Source: an uncultured Paracoccaceae bacterium
GTDB taxonomy: Bacteria; Pseudomonadota; Alphaproteobacteria; Rhodobacterales; Rhodobacteraceae
Length of the DNA: 64,000 nt
Direction: 5' to 3'
NCBI GenBank assembly: GCA_947494445.1
Contig: CANLVD010000002.1
Span: forward strand, 186,001-250,000
In this document: piece by piece, positions 7,823 to 17,016 of the stretch
Position numbering within the stretch: position 1 is the stretch's first letter
Layout: each line of letters begins with the position of its first letter
Program-made: the position numbers and the translations under genes
The notes under the pieces: generated by a model
The model's input: the letters and a program-made list of their open reading frames with translations, nothing else
Database searches by the model: none
Told to the model about the DNA's origin: nothing

Positions 7823-9135
7823 AAATCGATCGTCTGCCAAAGGATGACAAGGCGAACGGGTGGAGCGGAGTATTGCCACCCCGGATGCCCCATCCTGCTC
7901 TTTCAGGCGATCAATCTGCTGACTGGATCGTGCTTGGTGGCGGGTATGCGGGTCTGGGGGCTGCACGACGGTTGGCGGAACTGCACCCGAACCAGCGAAT
8001 TGTCCTGATCGATGCGGGTGAAGCGGGCGAGAATGCATCCGGGCGGAATTCAGGCTTTGCGATTGATCTGCCACACAATGTCGGCTCGTCGCTTGAAGAA
8101 CTGGATGGCTCTCACCGGTTCATGCGACTGGCCCGCAGCGCCATTGATGCGCTGGATCAGACGATCAAGACCCATGGCATCGCCTGCGACTGGTCAGCGG
8201 ACGGCAAATATCATGCGGCGGTCTCGGCGCGCGGTGTTGAGGACGTGTTGCAGCCCTTTGCCAAGGAACTGACCGCTCTGGGGGAGCCTTTCGAGTGGGT
8301 GGAAGGCGCGGAACTTCAAGCCCGTCTTGGCAGCCCACATTTCACGGCAGCGATCCTCACACCTGGTGGCCGTTTGATGAACCCTGCCGCATTGACCCGT
8401 GGGCTGGCCGACAGCCTGCCAGAGAATGTGACGATCTACGAGAATTCACCGGTTCTGGAGTTCGAAAACCTCAACGGCGTGCAACTGACCACATCAAAAG
8501 GTACGCTTCGGGCGCCAAAGATGATCCTGGCGGCAAACGGGTTTGCGGAACGTTTTGGCTTCTACAAGAACAGATTTTTGCATCTGGTGGCCCATGCCAG
8601 CCTCAGCCGGCGCCTGACGGAGGAGGAACAAAAGGCCTATGGCGTCACTAAACCCTGGGGCATGACACCGGCCAATGCCTTTGCCGGCATCACCATGCGC
8701 TACACCAACGACCACAGACTGTTGATCCGGCAAGGGTTGGACTATTGCCCCTCCCAGCGTTTCTCGACGGAAAAGCTGGCGGCTGTCAAAGCCCGGCACA
8801 AACGCCTTTTCGATGCACGCTTCCCGATGTTGCCAGCCGTGACCATGGAACATACATGGTCGGGATTTGTCTGCCTGTCGCGCAATGCAGCGCCCGGATT
8901 TGGCCAGATGGCGGGAAACATCTGGTCTGCGGTCTGTCAGAACGCGGTTGGCGTCACCAAAGGCACTTTCGGCGGGATGTTGGCAGCCAACATGGCATCA
9001 GGACAGGACAATCCTCTGATCGCGGATATGGAAAGCCTTGGTGCACCCTCGCCCCTGCCGCCGCGTCCGTTTCTTGACCTTGGCGTGCGCAGCCGTTTCC
9101 AACTGGAGCTTTGGCGCAATCGGCATGAGGCCTGA
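7819..9135 (+). CDS. DAO-type FAD-dependent oxidoreductase
   Basis: 438 residues. The FAD-binding motif (VLGGGYAGLGAARRLAEL) begins near residue 37 after a proline-rich head. ENASGRNSGFAIDLPHN is the second flavin contact typical of PuuB/OrdL-like gamma-glutamylputrescine oxidases. The C-terminal part (WSGFVCLSRNAAPGFG) belongs to the same DAO fold. These enzymes oxidise secondary or primary amines, including N-methyl amino acids. Its partner cupin and the divergent MttB-like methyltransferase point to breakdown of an N-methylated compound. That is inference; putrescine-type substrates remain possible. It converges with the LacI gene six bases away. Confidence 0.82.
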   Translation: MKIDRLPKDDKANGWSGVLPPRMPHPALSGDQSADWIVLGGGYAGLGAARRLAELHPNQRIVLIDAGEAGENASGRNSGFAIDLPHNVGSSLEELDGSHRFMRLARSAIDALDQTIKTHGIACDWSADGKYHAAVSARGVEDVLQPFAKELTALGEPFEWVEGAELQARLGSPHFTAAILTPGGRLMNPAALTRGLADSLPENVTIYENSPVLEFENLNGVQLTTSKGTLRAPKMILAANGFAERFGFYKNRFLHLVAHASLSRRLTEEEQKAYGVTKPWGMTPANAFAGITMRYTNDHRLLIRQGLDYCPSQRFSTEKLAAVKARHKRLFDARFPMLPAVTMEHTWSGFVCLSRNAAPGFGQMAGNIWSAVCQNAVGVTKGTFGGMLAANMASGQDNPLIADMESLGAPSPLPPRPFLDLGVRSRFQLELWRNRHEA

Positions 9136-9141
9136 GATCCG

Positions 9142-10146
9142 TCAGGCGGTTTCACCCTCGATCAGTTCGAACCCGAGATCGACATAATCCTCCGTTTCGA
9201 CACCCCATAACCTGTTCAGAACCGAACGCGCTGCTGTGCGGCCCGTGTCGTAGCGCTTGGTCGAGATCGTCGTCAGTTTCCACGGCATGTTCTGCCCCAT
9301 TTCCAACCCGCTGAACCCTGCCAGCGCCAGTTCGTCAGGCACAGAAATACCCGCCTCAAGACAATGCACGATCCCGCCCGTCGCTGCCGTGTCATTCGAG
9401 AAAAACACCGCGTCTAAATCGGGGGCCATGTCCAGCAACTTGCGCAGTCCTTCCTTACCCCCGGTGAAATTTGGCGGGCTGTCGAACAGTTTGGGCGCAA
9501 AAATCTCGAATCCATGCGCGTTCAACTGCCGCTTGATCTCGGAAAAGCGGGCAGCGGCAGAGAAGTCTTCCTCATTCCAGCCGACGCAGCCGAAGGATTT
9601 ATATCCTTTCGACAGCATGTGCAGCGCCAATTTGCGCCCTGCTGCGGTCTGGTCGAGCCCCACGGAAATATCGATCGCATCACGCGAAAGGTTCATGATC
9701 TCAACCACCGGAATATTGGTGTTGCGCAGAATGTTTCGGGTCGATTCTGTGTGGTAAATGTTGGGCACGATGATGCCTGCAGGCCGCCAGGACATCATTG
9801 AATAGATCAGCGCCTCTTCCTTTTTGAGGTCATAATCCGAGATGCCAACCACCGCATTATAACCCACTTTTTCAAGTTCTGAGGTGATCCCACTCATGAC
9901 TTCGGTGAAGACATTATTGACCATAGACGGGATGATGACAGCCACCTGATTTGACCTGGATGTCGCCAAAGATCCGGCCAGCTGGTTCTGCACATACCCC
10001 ATCTTTTCAACAACTTGGCCAACCCTGTCCTGTGTACGTCGGGATACGACGCCATTGCCGCGCAGCACCCGCGAGACAGTCATCTCGGACACACCTGCAG
10101 CCTCGGCTACATCTCGCAAAGTCGTGCGTTTTTTCGGTTTAGTCAT
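9142..10146 (-). CDS. LacI/GalR family regulator of the adjacent ABC-catabolic cluster
   Basis: 334 residues. The N-terminal helix-turn-helix and hinge (VAEAAGVSEMTVSRVLRG, then YVQNQLAGSLATSRS) are classical. The rest is a periplasmic-binding-protein fold effector domain (VAVIIPSMVNNVFTEVM). GntR-like members of this family respond to sugars or sugar acids. The start at 10146 was chosen because MTKPKKRTTLRDV gives the normal head length; the frame from 10185 would cross the operator. It is divergent from the flavin monooxygenase and importer genes, which it probably controls through the inverted repeat at 10160-10186. Confidence 0.87.
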   Translation of the reverse strand: MTKPKKRTTLRDVAEAAGVSEMTVSRVLRGNGVVSRRTQDRVGQVVEKMGYVQNQLAGSLATSRSNQVAVIIPSMVNNVFTEVMSGITSELEKVGYNAVVGISDYDLKKEEALIYSMMSWRPAGIIVPNIYHTESTRNILRNTNIPVVEIMNLSRDAIDISVGLDQTAAGRKLALHMLSKGYKSFGCVGWNEEDFSAAARFSEIKRQLNAHGFEIFAPKLFDSPPNFTGGKEGLRKLLDMAPDLDAVFFSNDTAATGGIVHCLEAGISVPDELALAGFSGLEMGQNMPWKLTTISTKRYDTGRTAARSVLNRLWGVETEDYVDLGFELIEGETA

Positions 10147-10159
10147 ATGATATGACCTA

Positions 10160-10186
10160 ATTGTTAGCGTCAAACAATCTAACAAT
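10160..10186. promoter_or_regulatory. Inverted repeat between the LacI gene and the monooxygenase gene
   Basis: ATTGTTAG (10160-10167) and CTAACAAT (10179-10186) are exact inverted copies separated by 11 bases. A partial inner repeat, TTGTTAG with CAAACAA, is centred on a CG step, which LacI-family operators often have. It lies 14 bases from the LacI start and 35 from the monooxygenase start. Confidence 0.5.
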
Positions 10187-10220
10187 AGAATTTCAAAAAC
10201 CCCGCGTATAGCGTTTTTGC

Positions 10221-11459
10221 ATGGATGGAACCCAGAAGCTCAACATCGCCATCATAGGCGGATCGATTGCCGGATGCATGTCGGCCATCCTTCTTGGGAA
10301 GGGGGGTCATAACGTCTCGGTCTATGAGCGGTCCCGCAAGGGATTGGTCGGGCGCGGAGGCGGGGTGACGACCTCACGCACCGTGCTGGACCAGATGAAG
10401 GCCGCCGATATTCTGGACGCGGATTTCCCGTCGTCTCCCTATTCGGAATTGCAACTCTCCAAGGTCTCCGCAGACGAACAGCAGTTCGGTCGTTGCCCGC
10501 TGACGCGCGCGCTGGACATGAATTGCGTTCACTGGTCAGGCATGTGGGAAAACATGCGTAAGCGCGTGCCCGATGCGGTCTATCACAATGATATGACCCT
10601 GACGGAGGCTCATGACAACGGCACTTCGGTGCGGCTGGAGTTTGCAGACGGGACAACACGCGAGGTCGACCTCGTACTTTTCGCAGACGGCTACAACTCC
10701 CTTGGCCGCAGGCTTCTGTTTCCGGATCACCCGCTGGTGTATCGCGGCTATACGGTCTGGCGCGGCGTTGTACCGGAACGCGATCTGATCCGCGAACCAC
10801 ATCTTGAGATTCACCCGCGGTTTTCGCTCCGCTCCTCCAAGGGCAGCTTCATCTCCTATATGATCCCAAGCCGCGAAGGGTCAGACGCTGTCGGCGATCG
10901 TTTGTTCAACTGGGCCTGTTACTTCCCCCTGCCCGAGGCCGATCTGCCCGACTTCATGATCGACAACGCCGGAGAGGCCCGCGTTGGAACGATTCCAGCG
11001 GGTGCCATGCGTCCGGAACAGGATAATGCGCTCAAGGCCATGATCCGCGAGCAATTGCCAAGCTTTTACGCCGACATCATCGCGCAATCGCAGAACAATC
11101 AGATCCAGCAAATCTACACCTCCGACCTGCCCGCCTACCGCAAGGGCCGCATGTGCCTGATCGGTGATGCTGGCATTATGGTGCCACCGCTGACCGGTGC
11201 CGGTGTCTTCAAGGGATTTACCAACGCGCGCGATCTGGCCGAGGGATTGAATGCGGACGATCCGCTCGACGAGATCCTTGAGCATTGGTCGGTCAAACAA
11301 ACCCGTGTGGCCCGGTCGATGCTGGCTATGGGATACGATATGGAAGACGCCTTCATCTGGAACACCATCGACCTTGCAACCGAACCGCCCGAGGCCTGCG
11401 CCCACTGGTTTGACCGCTCTATCCGGATCGCGAAGGAGTTCTCCTATTTTGCTGCCTGA
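10221..11459 (+). CDS. FAD-dependent aromatic-ring monooxygenase family protein
   Basis: 412 residues of the UbiH/PHBH-like class A flavoprotein monooxygenases. Seen are the ADP-binding motif IIGGSIAGCMSAILL (about residues 12-26), the GRGGGV segment, the DG motif in LFADGYNS (about 158-165) and the GD motif CLIGDAGIMVPPLTGAG (about 310-326). The nearest class I recall is 2,6-dihydroxypyridine hydroxylase, but substrate assignment from sequence alone is unsafe. It is the first gene rightward of the LacI regulator and is followed 21 bases later by the importer ATPase gene, so it likely acts on the imported compound. No clear ribosome site precedes the ATG. Confidence 0.78.
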   Translation: MDGTQKLNIAIIGGSIAGCMSAILLGKGGHNVSVYERSRKGLVGRGGGVTTSRTVLDQMKAADILDADFPSSPYSELQLSKVSADEQQFGRCPLTRALDMNCVHWSGMWENMRKRVPDAVYHNDMTLTEAHDNGTSVRLEFADGTTREVDLVLFADGYNSLGRRLLFPDHPLVYRGYTVWRGVVPERDLIREPHLEIHPRFSLRSSKGSFISYMIPSREGSDAVGDRLFNWACYFPLPEADLPDFMIDNAGEARVGTIPAGAMRPEQDNALKAMIREQLPSFYADIIAQSQNNQIQQIYTSDLPAYRKGRMCLIGDAGIMVPPLTGAGVFKGFTNARDLAEGLNADDPLDEILEHWSVKQTRVARSMLAMGYDMEDAFIWNTIDLATEPPEACAHWFDRSIRIAKEFSYFAA

Positions 11460-11480
11460 CCCAATGACAAGGATGCGCGC

Positions 11481-12569
11481 ATGAGCGGTGTATCGCTGAG
11501 AAATGTCTCGAAATCCTACGGTGATGTGACGGTCATACCTGACCTGTCGCTCGATATTGCCGAGGGAGAGTTCGTGGTCTTTGTCGGACCATCGGGGTGT
11601 GGCAAATCCACGACCCTGCGGATGATCGCCGGTCTGGAAAAGGTGACCTCTGGGCAGATCGTGATCGGCGACCGTGACGTCACGTGGGTCAAACCCAAGG
11701 AGCGGGACATCGCGATGGTGTTCCAATCCTACGCGCTCTATCCGCACATGAACGTGGCTGAAAACATGTCATTTGCTTTGCGACTGGCCAAGCGTCCCAA
11801 AGCTGAGATCGAAGAGCGTCTGCGGGTGGCCGCCGATATGCTGGAACTGACGCCCTACCTTGACCGAAAACCAAAGGATCTGTCCGGTGGACAGCGCCAG
11901 CGGGTTGCCATGGGCCGGTCGATTGTGCGCGACGCTTATGTCTTCCTCTTTGACGAACCGCTGTCCAATCTTGATGCCAAACTGCGCTCATCGATGCGCA
12001 CGGAACTGGCGTTGCTGCACAAGAAACTGGACCGGACGATGGTCTATGTGACCCATGACCAGATCGAAGCCATGACCATGGCTGACCGGATCGTGATCAT
12101 GAAGGATGGGCATATTCAGCAGGTCGGCAGCCCCAAGGACGTCTATAACACGCCCCGGAACACCTTTGTGGCGACCTTCATGGGCTCGCCTTCCATGACA
12201 TTGATCCCGGCCGAACTGTCCGATGATGGCGGCACCACTTTTGTCAGCGGGGACGGGTTCCGCCTGCCGGTACCCGACAGGTTGAAAGAGGCTGTTCGAA
12301 ATTCCGCCCGGCGTCAGGTCACTCTGGGGCTGCGTCCCGAGCACTTTGCAGCAGAGGCCCGCACCAACAATTTCGCGCCTGTCGATCTGACCGTGAAGGT
12401 GTCGGAATACGTCGGCTCCAGCCAATACCTTGCGGCCCAGCTGGGACCCCATGCAATCACCGCCGCTGTCGAGGTCGGGCCCGAGGCTGATCTGCTGACC
12501 GACGGCACCTACCACTTCGATACATCGCGCATGTACCTGTTTGACACCCAAACCGAACAAGCCCTCTGA
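11481..12569 (+). CDS. ABC transporter ATP-binding protein, MalK/UgpC type
   Basis: 362 residues. Walker A (GPSGCGKSTTLRMIAG, about residues 35-50), Q-loop (MVFQSYALYPHM), signature LSGGQRQRVAMGR, Walker B FLFDEP and switch His in VTHDQ are all present. A C-terminal TOBE/OB regulatory domain (about 240-360) follows, as in MalK-type sugar importers. AAGGA precedes the ATG by seven bases. It supplies energy for the two permeases at 14036 and 14993 and the binding protein at 12637. In this operon the ATPase comes before the binding protein. Confidence 0.94.
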   Translation: MSGVSLRNVSKSYGDVTVIPDLSLDIAEGEFVVFVGPSGCGKSTTLRMIAGLEKVTSGQIVIGDRDVTWVKPKERDIAMVFQSYALYPHMNVAENMSFALRLAKRPKAEIEERLRVAADMLELTPYLDRKPKDLSGGQRQRVAMGRSIVRDAYVFLFDEPLSNLDAKLRSSMRTELALLHKKLDRTMVYVTHDQIEAMTMADRIVIMKDGHIQQVGSPKDVYNTPRNTFVATFMGSPSMTLIPAELSDDGGTTFVSGDGFRLPVPDRLKEAVRNSARRQVTLGLRPEHFAAEARTNNFAPVDLTVKVSEYVGSSQYLAAQLGPHAITAAVEVGPEADLLTDGTYHFDTSRMYLFDTQTEQAL

Positions 12570-12636
12570 CCGGGCAAAGAGGCGGACAAACCGCCCTATA
12601 CGTAATTCAAGAACTCAAGTCTGAAGGGAGACAATA

Positions 12637-13956
12637 ATGAATTCGATTTTCAAAGCCGGAACAGTGGCCATCGGTGCCCTGCTCCTGTCCACGGGGGCAG
12701 CATTTGCCAACCCCTATGAGAAATATGAGGGGACCACGATTGTTGTGTCCTGGCCTGCACTCAGCCATTTCAACAAAGCCGAAGAGCTGATCGAGGAATT
12801 CACCGAAGAGACCGGGATTGAGGTCGAAGTCGACGCGCTGCAATACCTCAAACTGCGCGACCGGCAACTGCTGGAGATGTCCAAGGACGAAGGTGAATAT
12901 GACATCGTGTCCTGGGTCGTGATGTGGAAGGGTGAGTATGTCTCAAAGGGACTGCTGACGCCTCTGTCACAGTTCTACACGATGGGATCGCTCGTCGACC
13001 CGAGCTATGACATCAACGACATCGCCGATGGCTATCTGCAAAATGGCGGCATCGTGGGCGGCCACAAGGGCTACATGCCCGGCAAATCAGGCGCGATGTA
13101 TGGAGTGCCTTTCGGCGCCGAGACCTCCATCCTTGCTTACCGCAAAGACATCTTCGAAGAGCAGGGCATCGATGTCCCTGCCACTTATGATGAGTTGCGT
13201 GCAGCCATGGCCAAACTGGGAGAGGCTGGCATTCCGGCGATGACATCGCGCGGCAAGACCGGCCATCAGGTCACTGCAGGCTGGCTGCTGCACCTCGCCC
13301 CATTGGGTGGCAAGATCTTCGATGACGAATGGAACCCAGTGATCAACTCGCCCGAAGCAGTTGAAGCGGCGCAGGTCATGCGTGAGATTGCACAGACCGG
13401 CCCAAAGGGCATCCCCACATTCGGTTTTGGCGAAGCCTCTGCCGCCTTCCTGCAAGGCGATGCAGCGATGTATCTGGATACGCTGAAAATCGCGGCCATG
13501 TCGCGCGATCCAAAGCTGTCCAAGGTTGATGGCAAAGTTGGCTTTGCGCTGCATCCCGTCGGCAGCCGTTGCGGGTCTGAGACCGGTGGATTTGCCATGG
13601 GCATCCCGGCCAACAGCCAGAACAAGGAAGCGGCTTTCCTCTTCATCCAGTACATGACCTCGAAAAAAGGTGACCAGCGGATGGTTGAACTGGGCGGTGA
13701 TCCGATCCGGATTTCGACCCTACAGAACAATGCTGACAAGTTCCCCGACTACTCCGTCGTGGCCGAGCAGCTGCCCTGTGCAGACCCCGACTGGCGTCCG
13801 CTGATCCCAGAGTGGAACGAACTGAACATCGATGTGCTGGGCCAGGCCCTGACTGAGGTGATCACCACCGACAAGCCGATCCAGCCCATCATGGATGCCG
13901 CCAACGAGAAGGCGCGCGCCATCATGGAACGCGAAGGCTACTACCTCTGGCAGTAA
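12637..13956 (+). CDS. ABC transporter solute-binding protein, family 1 (sugar type)
   Basis: 439 residues with a Sec signal peptide (about residues 1-24, ending AAFA before NPYEKY). The fold is the extracellular solute-binding family 1 of carbohydrate importers: TIVVSWPALSHFNKAEELIE at the start, PFGAETSILAYRKDIFEE in lobe 1 and FGFGEASAAFLQGDAAMYLD later. It delivers substrate in the periplasm to the two permeases. An AAGGGAG ribosome site precedes the ATG. A stem-loop follows its stop and probably favours this message over the permeases. The ligand is unknown; the flavin monooxygenase in the operon argues against a simple sugar, the lactonase for one. Confidence 0.93.
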   Translation: MNSIFKAGTVAIGALLLSTGAAFANPYEKYEGTTIVVSWPALSHFNKAEELIEEFTEETGIEVEVDALQYLKLRDRQLLEMSKDEGEYDIVSWVVMWKGEYVSKGLLTPLSQFYTMGSLVDPSYDINDIADGYLQNGGIVGGHKGYMPGKSGAMYGVPFGAETSILAYRKDIFEEQGIDVPATYDELRAAMAKLGEAGIPAMTSRGKTGHQVTAGWLLHLAPLGGKIFDDEWNPVINSPEAVEAAQVMREIAQTGPKGIPTFGFGEASAAFLQGDAAMYLDTLKIAAMSRDPKLSKVDGKVGFALHPVGSRCGSETGGFAMGIPANSQNKEAAFLFIQYMTSKKGDQRMVELGGDPIRISTLQNNADKFPDYSVVAEQLPCADPDWRPLIPEWNELNIDVLGQALTEVITTDKPIQPIMDAANEKARAIMEREGYYLWQ

Positions 13957-13975
13957 CGTCCCCTCCCGGACAGGT

Positions 13976-13997
13976 GCGGGGCCGTTCGCGGCCTCGC
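13976..13997 (+). other. Intergenic stem-loop between binding-protein and permease genes
   Basis: GCGGGGCCG (13976-13984) and CGGCCTCGC (13989-13997) pair over nine base pairs (one G-U) around a TTCG loop. No T-run follows, so it is more likely an mRNA-stabilising 3' structure that raises binding-protein expression than a full terminator. Confidence 0.5.
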
Positions 13998-14035
13998 CCA
14001 CCCCTCTTATCTTCCCATGAAAGCCTGTTGATCCG

Positions 14036-14983
14036 ATGTCGCAGACCGAGCCACAAGCGATGACCGCCGAACTGCCCGCACCGGTTGCGAAACCCCGGTT
14101 CGAATCCGGCTTTCTGACGCCTTATGCCTTCATAACACCTGCTCTTCTGGTGATGCTTGGCGGGCTGCTCTACCCGGTCATCATGGCCTTTTACCTGTCA
14201 TTCTATGACTGGGAAATCGGCCGCGACCTGGAAGACGCGCCCTTCGTGGGCATGACCAATTTCGCCCGCATGATGACCGACCCTCAGGTGTGGGAGGTTC
14301 TATGGGTTACCATCCGCTTCGGCTTCTGGACCATCACCATCGAGATGACTTTGGGTGTTGCTCTGGCCCTTCTCTTGGAAAAACCGATCCGGGGCGCGAG
14401 CGTGTTTCGCACGATCTTCATCCTCCCGCTCATGGTCTCGCCGGTCGTGGTGGGCCTGATATGGCGCTACTTGTTCGATGCGCGCATCGGCTGGATAAAC
14501 TACTACCTTGGCGCTTGGTTCGGGATCGAGCCTCAAGTCTGGCTAGGTGATGCTCAGCTTGCCTTCTTTGCCATCGTTTTCACCGATATCTGGCAATGGA
14601 CACCGTTTATTTTCATCATCGTGATCGCGGGCCTTCAAGCCCTGCCATCCGAGGTGGTCGAGGCCTCAACCATCGACGGGGCCAACTGGTATCAGCAGAT
14701 TTTCCTCGTCAAGCTGCCGATGATCAAATCGATCCTCGTGATCGCCCTTCTGATGCGCCTGATCGATGTGTTCCGCGGCATGGAGGTCATGTTGATCATG
14801 ACCGGCGGCGGACCAGGCCGAAGTACCGAGCTTTTATCGTTACACATCTACAACCGGGCCTTCGAGACCCAGCAACTTGGTTATGCCTCTGCCATTTCGG
14901 TTCTGTTGATCGCCATCGTTTTTGGCATCTCAACACTGATCCTGACCATGGCCAATCCAATGAAAAGCCGTGCAGATGTGTGA
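14036..14983 (+). CDS. ABC transporter permease, MalF/UgpA type
   Basis: 315 residues, six predicted membrane helices after a 30-residue cytoplasmic head. The EAA motif is at about residues 215-235 (EVVEASTIDGANWYQQIFLV), where the ATPase docks. The first helix region (YAFITPALLVMLGGLLYPVI) is typical of MalF-like subunits of sugar importers. It forms the membrane channel with the next gene and follows the binding-protein stem-loop. Confidence 0.93.
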   Translation: MSQTEPQAMTAELPAPVAKPRFESGFLTPYAFITPALLVMLGGLLYPVIMAFYLSFYDWEIGRDLEDAPFVGMTNFARMMTDPQVWEVLWVTIRFGFWTITIEMTLGVALALLLEKPIRGASVFRTIFILPLMVSPVVVGLIWRYLFDARIGWINYYLGAWFGIEPQVWLGDAQLAFFAIVFTDIWQWTPFIFIIVIAGLQALPSEVVEASTIDGANWYQQIFLVKLPMIKSILVIALLMRLIDVFRGMEVMLIMTGGGPGRSTELLSLHIYNRAFETQQLGYASAISVLLIAIVFGISTLILTMANPMKSRADV

Positions 14984-14992
14984 GGCCGCCAA

Positions 14993-15820
14993 ATGAACAA
15001 CGATGCTTTCCGACAGCTTTGGCACTACACGGCGCTGATCATTCTGGCGGCAATGGCGCTCGCTCCGATCTGGGTAATGATCGCCACGTCATTCAAGGAT
15101 GACATCCTTGTGCAGGATGGCACGCCGCTGTGGTTCTTCTTCGTGCCGACGCTGGACAATTACGAGTACATTCTGACGCGTGGCAAGTTTGACCGCTACC
15201 TGACCAACTCCATCATCGTGGCCTGTGCCTCGACAATTATGACCCTGCTGCTCGGTGGCTTTTGTGCCTATGCACTTGCCCGGACAGATTTCCGGGGCCG
15301 CAACCTGATGGCCAATTCGACATTGATGGTGCGCATGGTCCCCCCTGCAGTGCTGGCCGTTCCAGCCTTTGCCTTTGTCATGCTCTCAGGTGTGAACAAC
15401 GACCTGATGGTGCTTACGTTTCTATATACGGCGCTGAACCTTCCCTTTGCGATCTGGTTGCTGTTCGGGTTCTACAAACAGATCCCGGTCGAACTGGAAG
15501 AGGCCGCCATTGTCGACGGCGCATCACCCTTGCAAGTGTTCTTCCGCGTGCTTCTGCCTTTGATGAAATCTGGCTACGCGGTGGCCGCGATCTTTACTTT
15601 CCGCATTGCCTGGAACGAATTCATCCTAGCCCTCCTCCTGACCGGCCGCAAGACACGCACCTTGCCGGTGGGTGCCGCCGGGTTCATCACTGATACCGGC
15701 GTAGAATGGGGGCGCATTATGGCAATGGGCACGTTGATCGTGATCCCACCCTTGCTGTTCACTTTCTTCGCGGCACGCCAGATCATCGCGGGCATGACCG
15801 CAGGCGCGGTCAAAGGCTGA
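14993..15820 (+). CDS. ABC transporter permease, MalG/UgpE type
   Basis: 275 residues with six predicted helices and the EAA motif (ELEEAAIVDGASPLQVFFRV, about residues 164-183). The opening helix and the phrase IWVMIATSFKDD are usual for MalG-like subunits. It starts nine bases after the partner permease and ends seven bases before the b561-like gene, so the operon continues. With 11481-14983 it completes an importer of family 1 solutes. Confidence 0.93.
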   Translation: MNNDAFRQLWHYTALIILAAMALAPIWVMIATSFKDDILVQDGTPLWFFFVPTLDNYEYILTRGKFDRYLTNSIIVACASTIMTLLLGGFCAYALARTDFRGRNLMANSTLMVRMVPPAVLAVPAFAFVMLSGVNNDLMVLTFLYTALNLPFAIWLLFGFYKQIPVELEEAAIVDGASPLQVFFRVLLPLMKSGYAVAAIFTFRIAWNEFILALLLTGRKTRTLPVGAAGFITDTGVEWGRIMAMGTLIVIPPLLFTFFAARQIIAGMTAGAVKG

Positions 15821-15826
15821 GCGGAG

Positions 15827-16513
15827 ATGGCCGGTCTTCTGCCCCTGATCTGGGACTGGCTGTTGAGCGGGCTGGATGCGACACGGGCTCATGAAATCAC
15901 AAGCGTGCAAAGCTGGCATGGCCGTTTCATGACACTGGCCTGGGGCATCTGCGTGCCTCTGGGCATCCTGATTGCACGCTACGTCAAGATCACGCCCGGT
16001 CAGAACTGGCCCGATGAATTGGACAATCAATTCTGGTGGCGCTCCCACCTGTTCTTTCAGATCACGGCGGCGGTTTGTCTTGTCATCGGACTTCTCGTGA
16101 TGCTGATCGGCCAGGGTTTCCAGATCAAGGGACTGCACCCGCTTCTGGGTTGGCTCGTCATATTGGGTGCCGCGTCCCAGATTTTGTCAGGCCTGCTGCG
16201 CGGCTCGAAAGGTGGCCCGACAGAGGCTGTATTGGTGGGTGATCACTACTCCATGACTCGCAGGCGCCGGATTTTCGAGGCGTTTCACAAATCCATGGGA
16301 TATGTTTTGCTGTTCGGCGGTGCGGTACTGGTGCTGCAAGGACTGTGGAGTGTGAATGCGCCCCGCTGGATGTATATTCTGGTGATCGGTTTCTGGCTGT
16401 GCCTTGGGGTCGTGGCATTGGTCCTGCGCAACAGGCTGCAATTCGTGACCTCCTACCAGGCCATCTGGGGACCGGACCCCGATCATCCGGGCAATCGCGA
16501 TGCCAAGTTCTGA
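15827..16513 (+). CDS. Cytochrome b561-like membrane protein
   Basis: 228 residues with four to six hydrophobic helices. Four histidines spaced as in eukaryotic-type cytochrome b561 are seen: H31 (SWHGRFM), H74 (WWRSHLFF), H104 (GLHPLLGW) and H154 (AFHKSMGY). These would bind two haems and pass electrons across the inner membrane. The gene is closely linked to the importer (seven bases) and converges with the GlcG-like gene. A redox partner role for the locus's flavoenzyme is a guess; no electron donor is identifiable here. Confidence 0.78.
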   Translation: MAGLLPLIWDWLLSGLDATRAHEITSVQSWHGRFMTLAWGICVPLGILIARYVKITPGQNWPDELDNQFWWRSHLFFQITAAVCLVIGLLVMLIGQGFQIKGLHPLLGWLVILGAASQILSGLLRGSKGGPTEAVLVGDHYSMTRRRRIFEAFHKSMGYVLLFGGAVLVLQGLWSVNAPRWMYILVIGFWLCLGVVALVLRNRLQFVTSYQAIWGPDPDHPGNRDAKF

Positions 16514-16516
16514 AGT

Positions 16517-16939
16517 CTATTCCTGCGGGTCTGCTCCGATGGCTGCCAAAGCGGCAGCGGCCACTGCAATATCCTGCGGCCCGGTACCAGAGCCCACGCC
16601 AATGCCCCCCACGAGAACCCCGTTAAAGGCAATCGGCAAACCACCCGGCAGACCTGTGATGACACCGCCTGTGGCCATGCCTATGCCTGCGCGTACCACG
16701 TCAGGCACCGTGTCCGATGGCTTTCCGGTCGAAGCTGCGGTCAGTGCCTTGGCACGTGCACTCTTGCGGCTGATCACCTTGGACCCGGTCATCCGCAGCT
16801 CTCCCAATGGCACGGCACTTGCATCCACGATCGAAATGCATTGCGGCTGGCCCTGTGCCTCGGCCTCGGCCACTGCCGCCGCCAGCATGTCCAGCACGGC
16901 CTTGTGGGTCAGGGCTTTGGTATCTGCGAGATATGCCAT
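16517..16939 (-). CDS. GlcG/HbpS family protein
   Basis: 140 residues, a complete single domain of the GlcG/HbpS (haem-binding, formerly DUF336) family. The helix KAVLDMLAAAVAEAEAQGQ and the glycine-rich end GGLPIAFNGVLVGGIGVGSG are characteristic. AAGGAG precedes the ATG. Members occur in glycolate and diol-breakdown operons, and some bind haem; the actual function here is unknown. Set between a b561 cytochrome gene and a lactonase gene, and transcribed against both, it probably shares their catabolic role. Confidence 0.85.
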   Translation of the reverse strand: MAYLADTKALTHKAVLDMLAAAVAEAEAQGQPQCISIVDASAVPLGELRMTGSKVISRKSARAKALTAASTGKPSDTVPDVVRAGIGMATGGVITGLPGGLPIAFNGVLVGGIGVGSGTGPQDIAVAAAALAAIGADPQE

Positions 16940-17016
16940 TGGAACTCCTTGGATAATGCGCCCGGATCAGGCTAGTCTGGTTACCGATCACTCTACCCCA
17001 AAAGCAGGAAACACCC

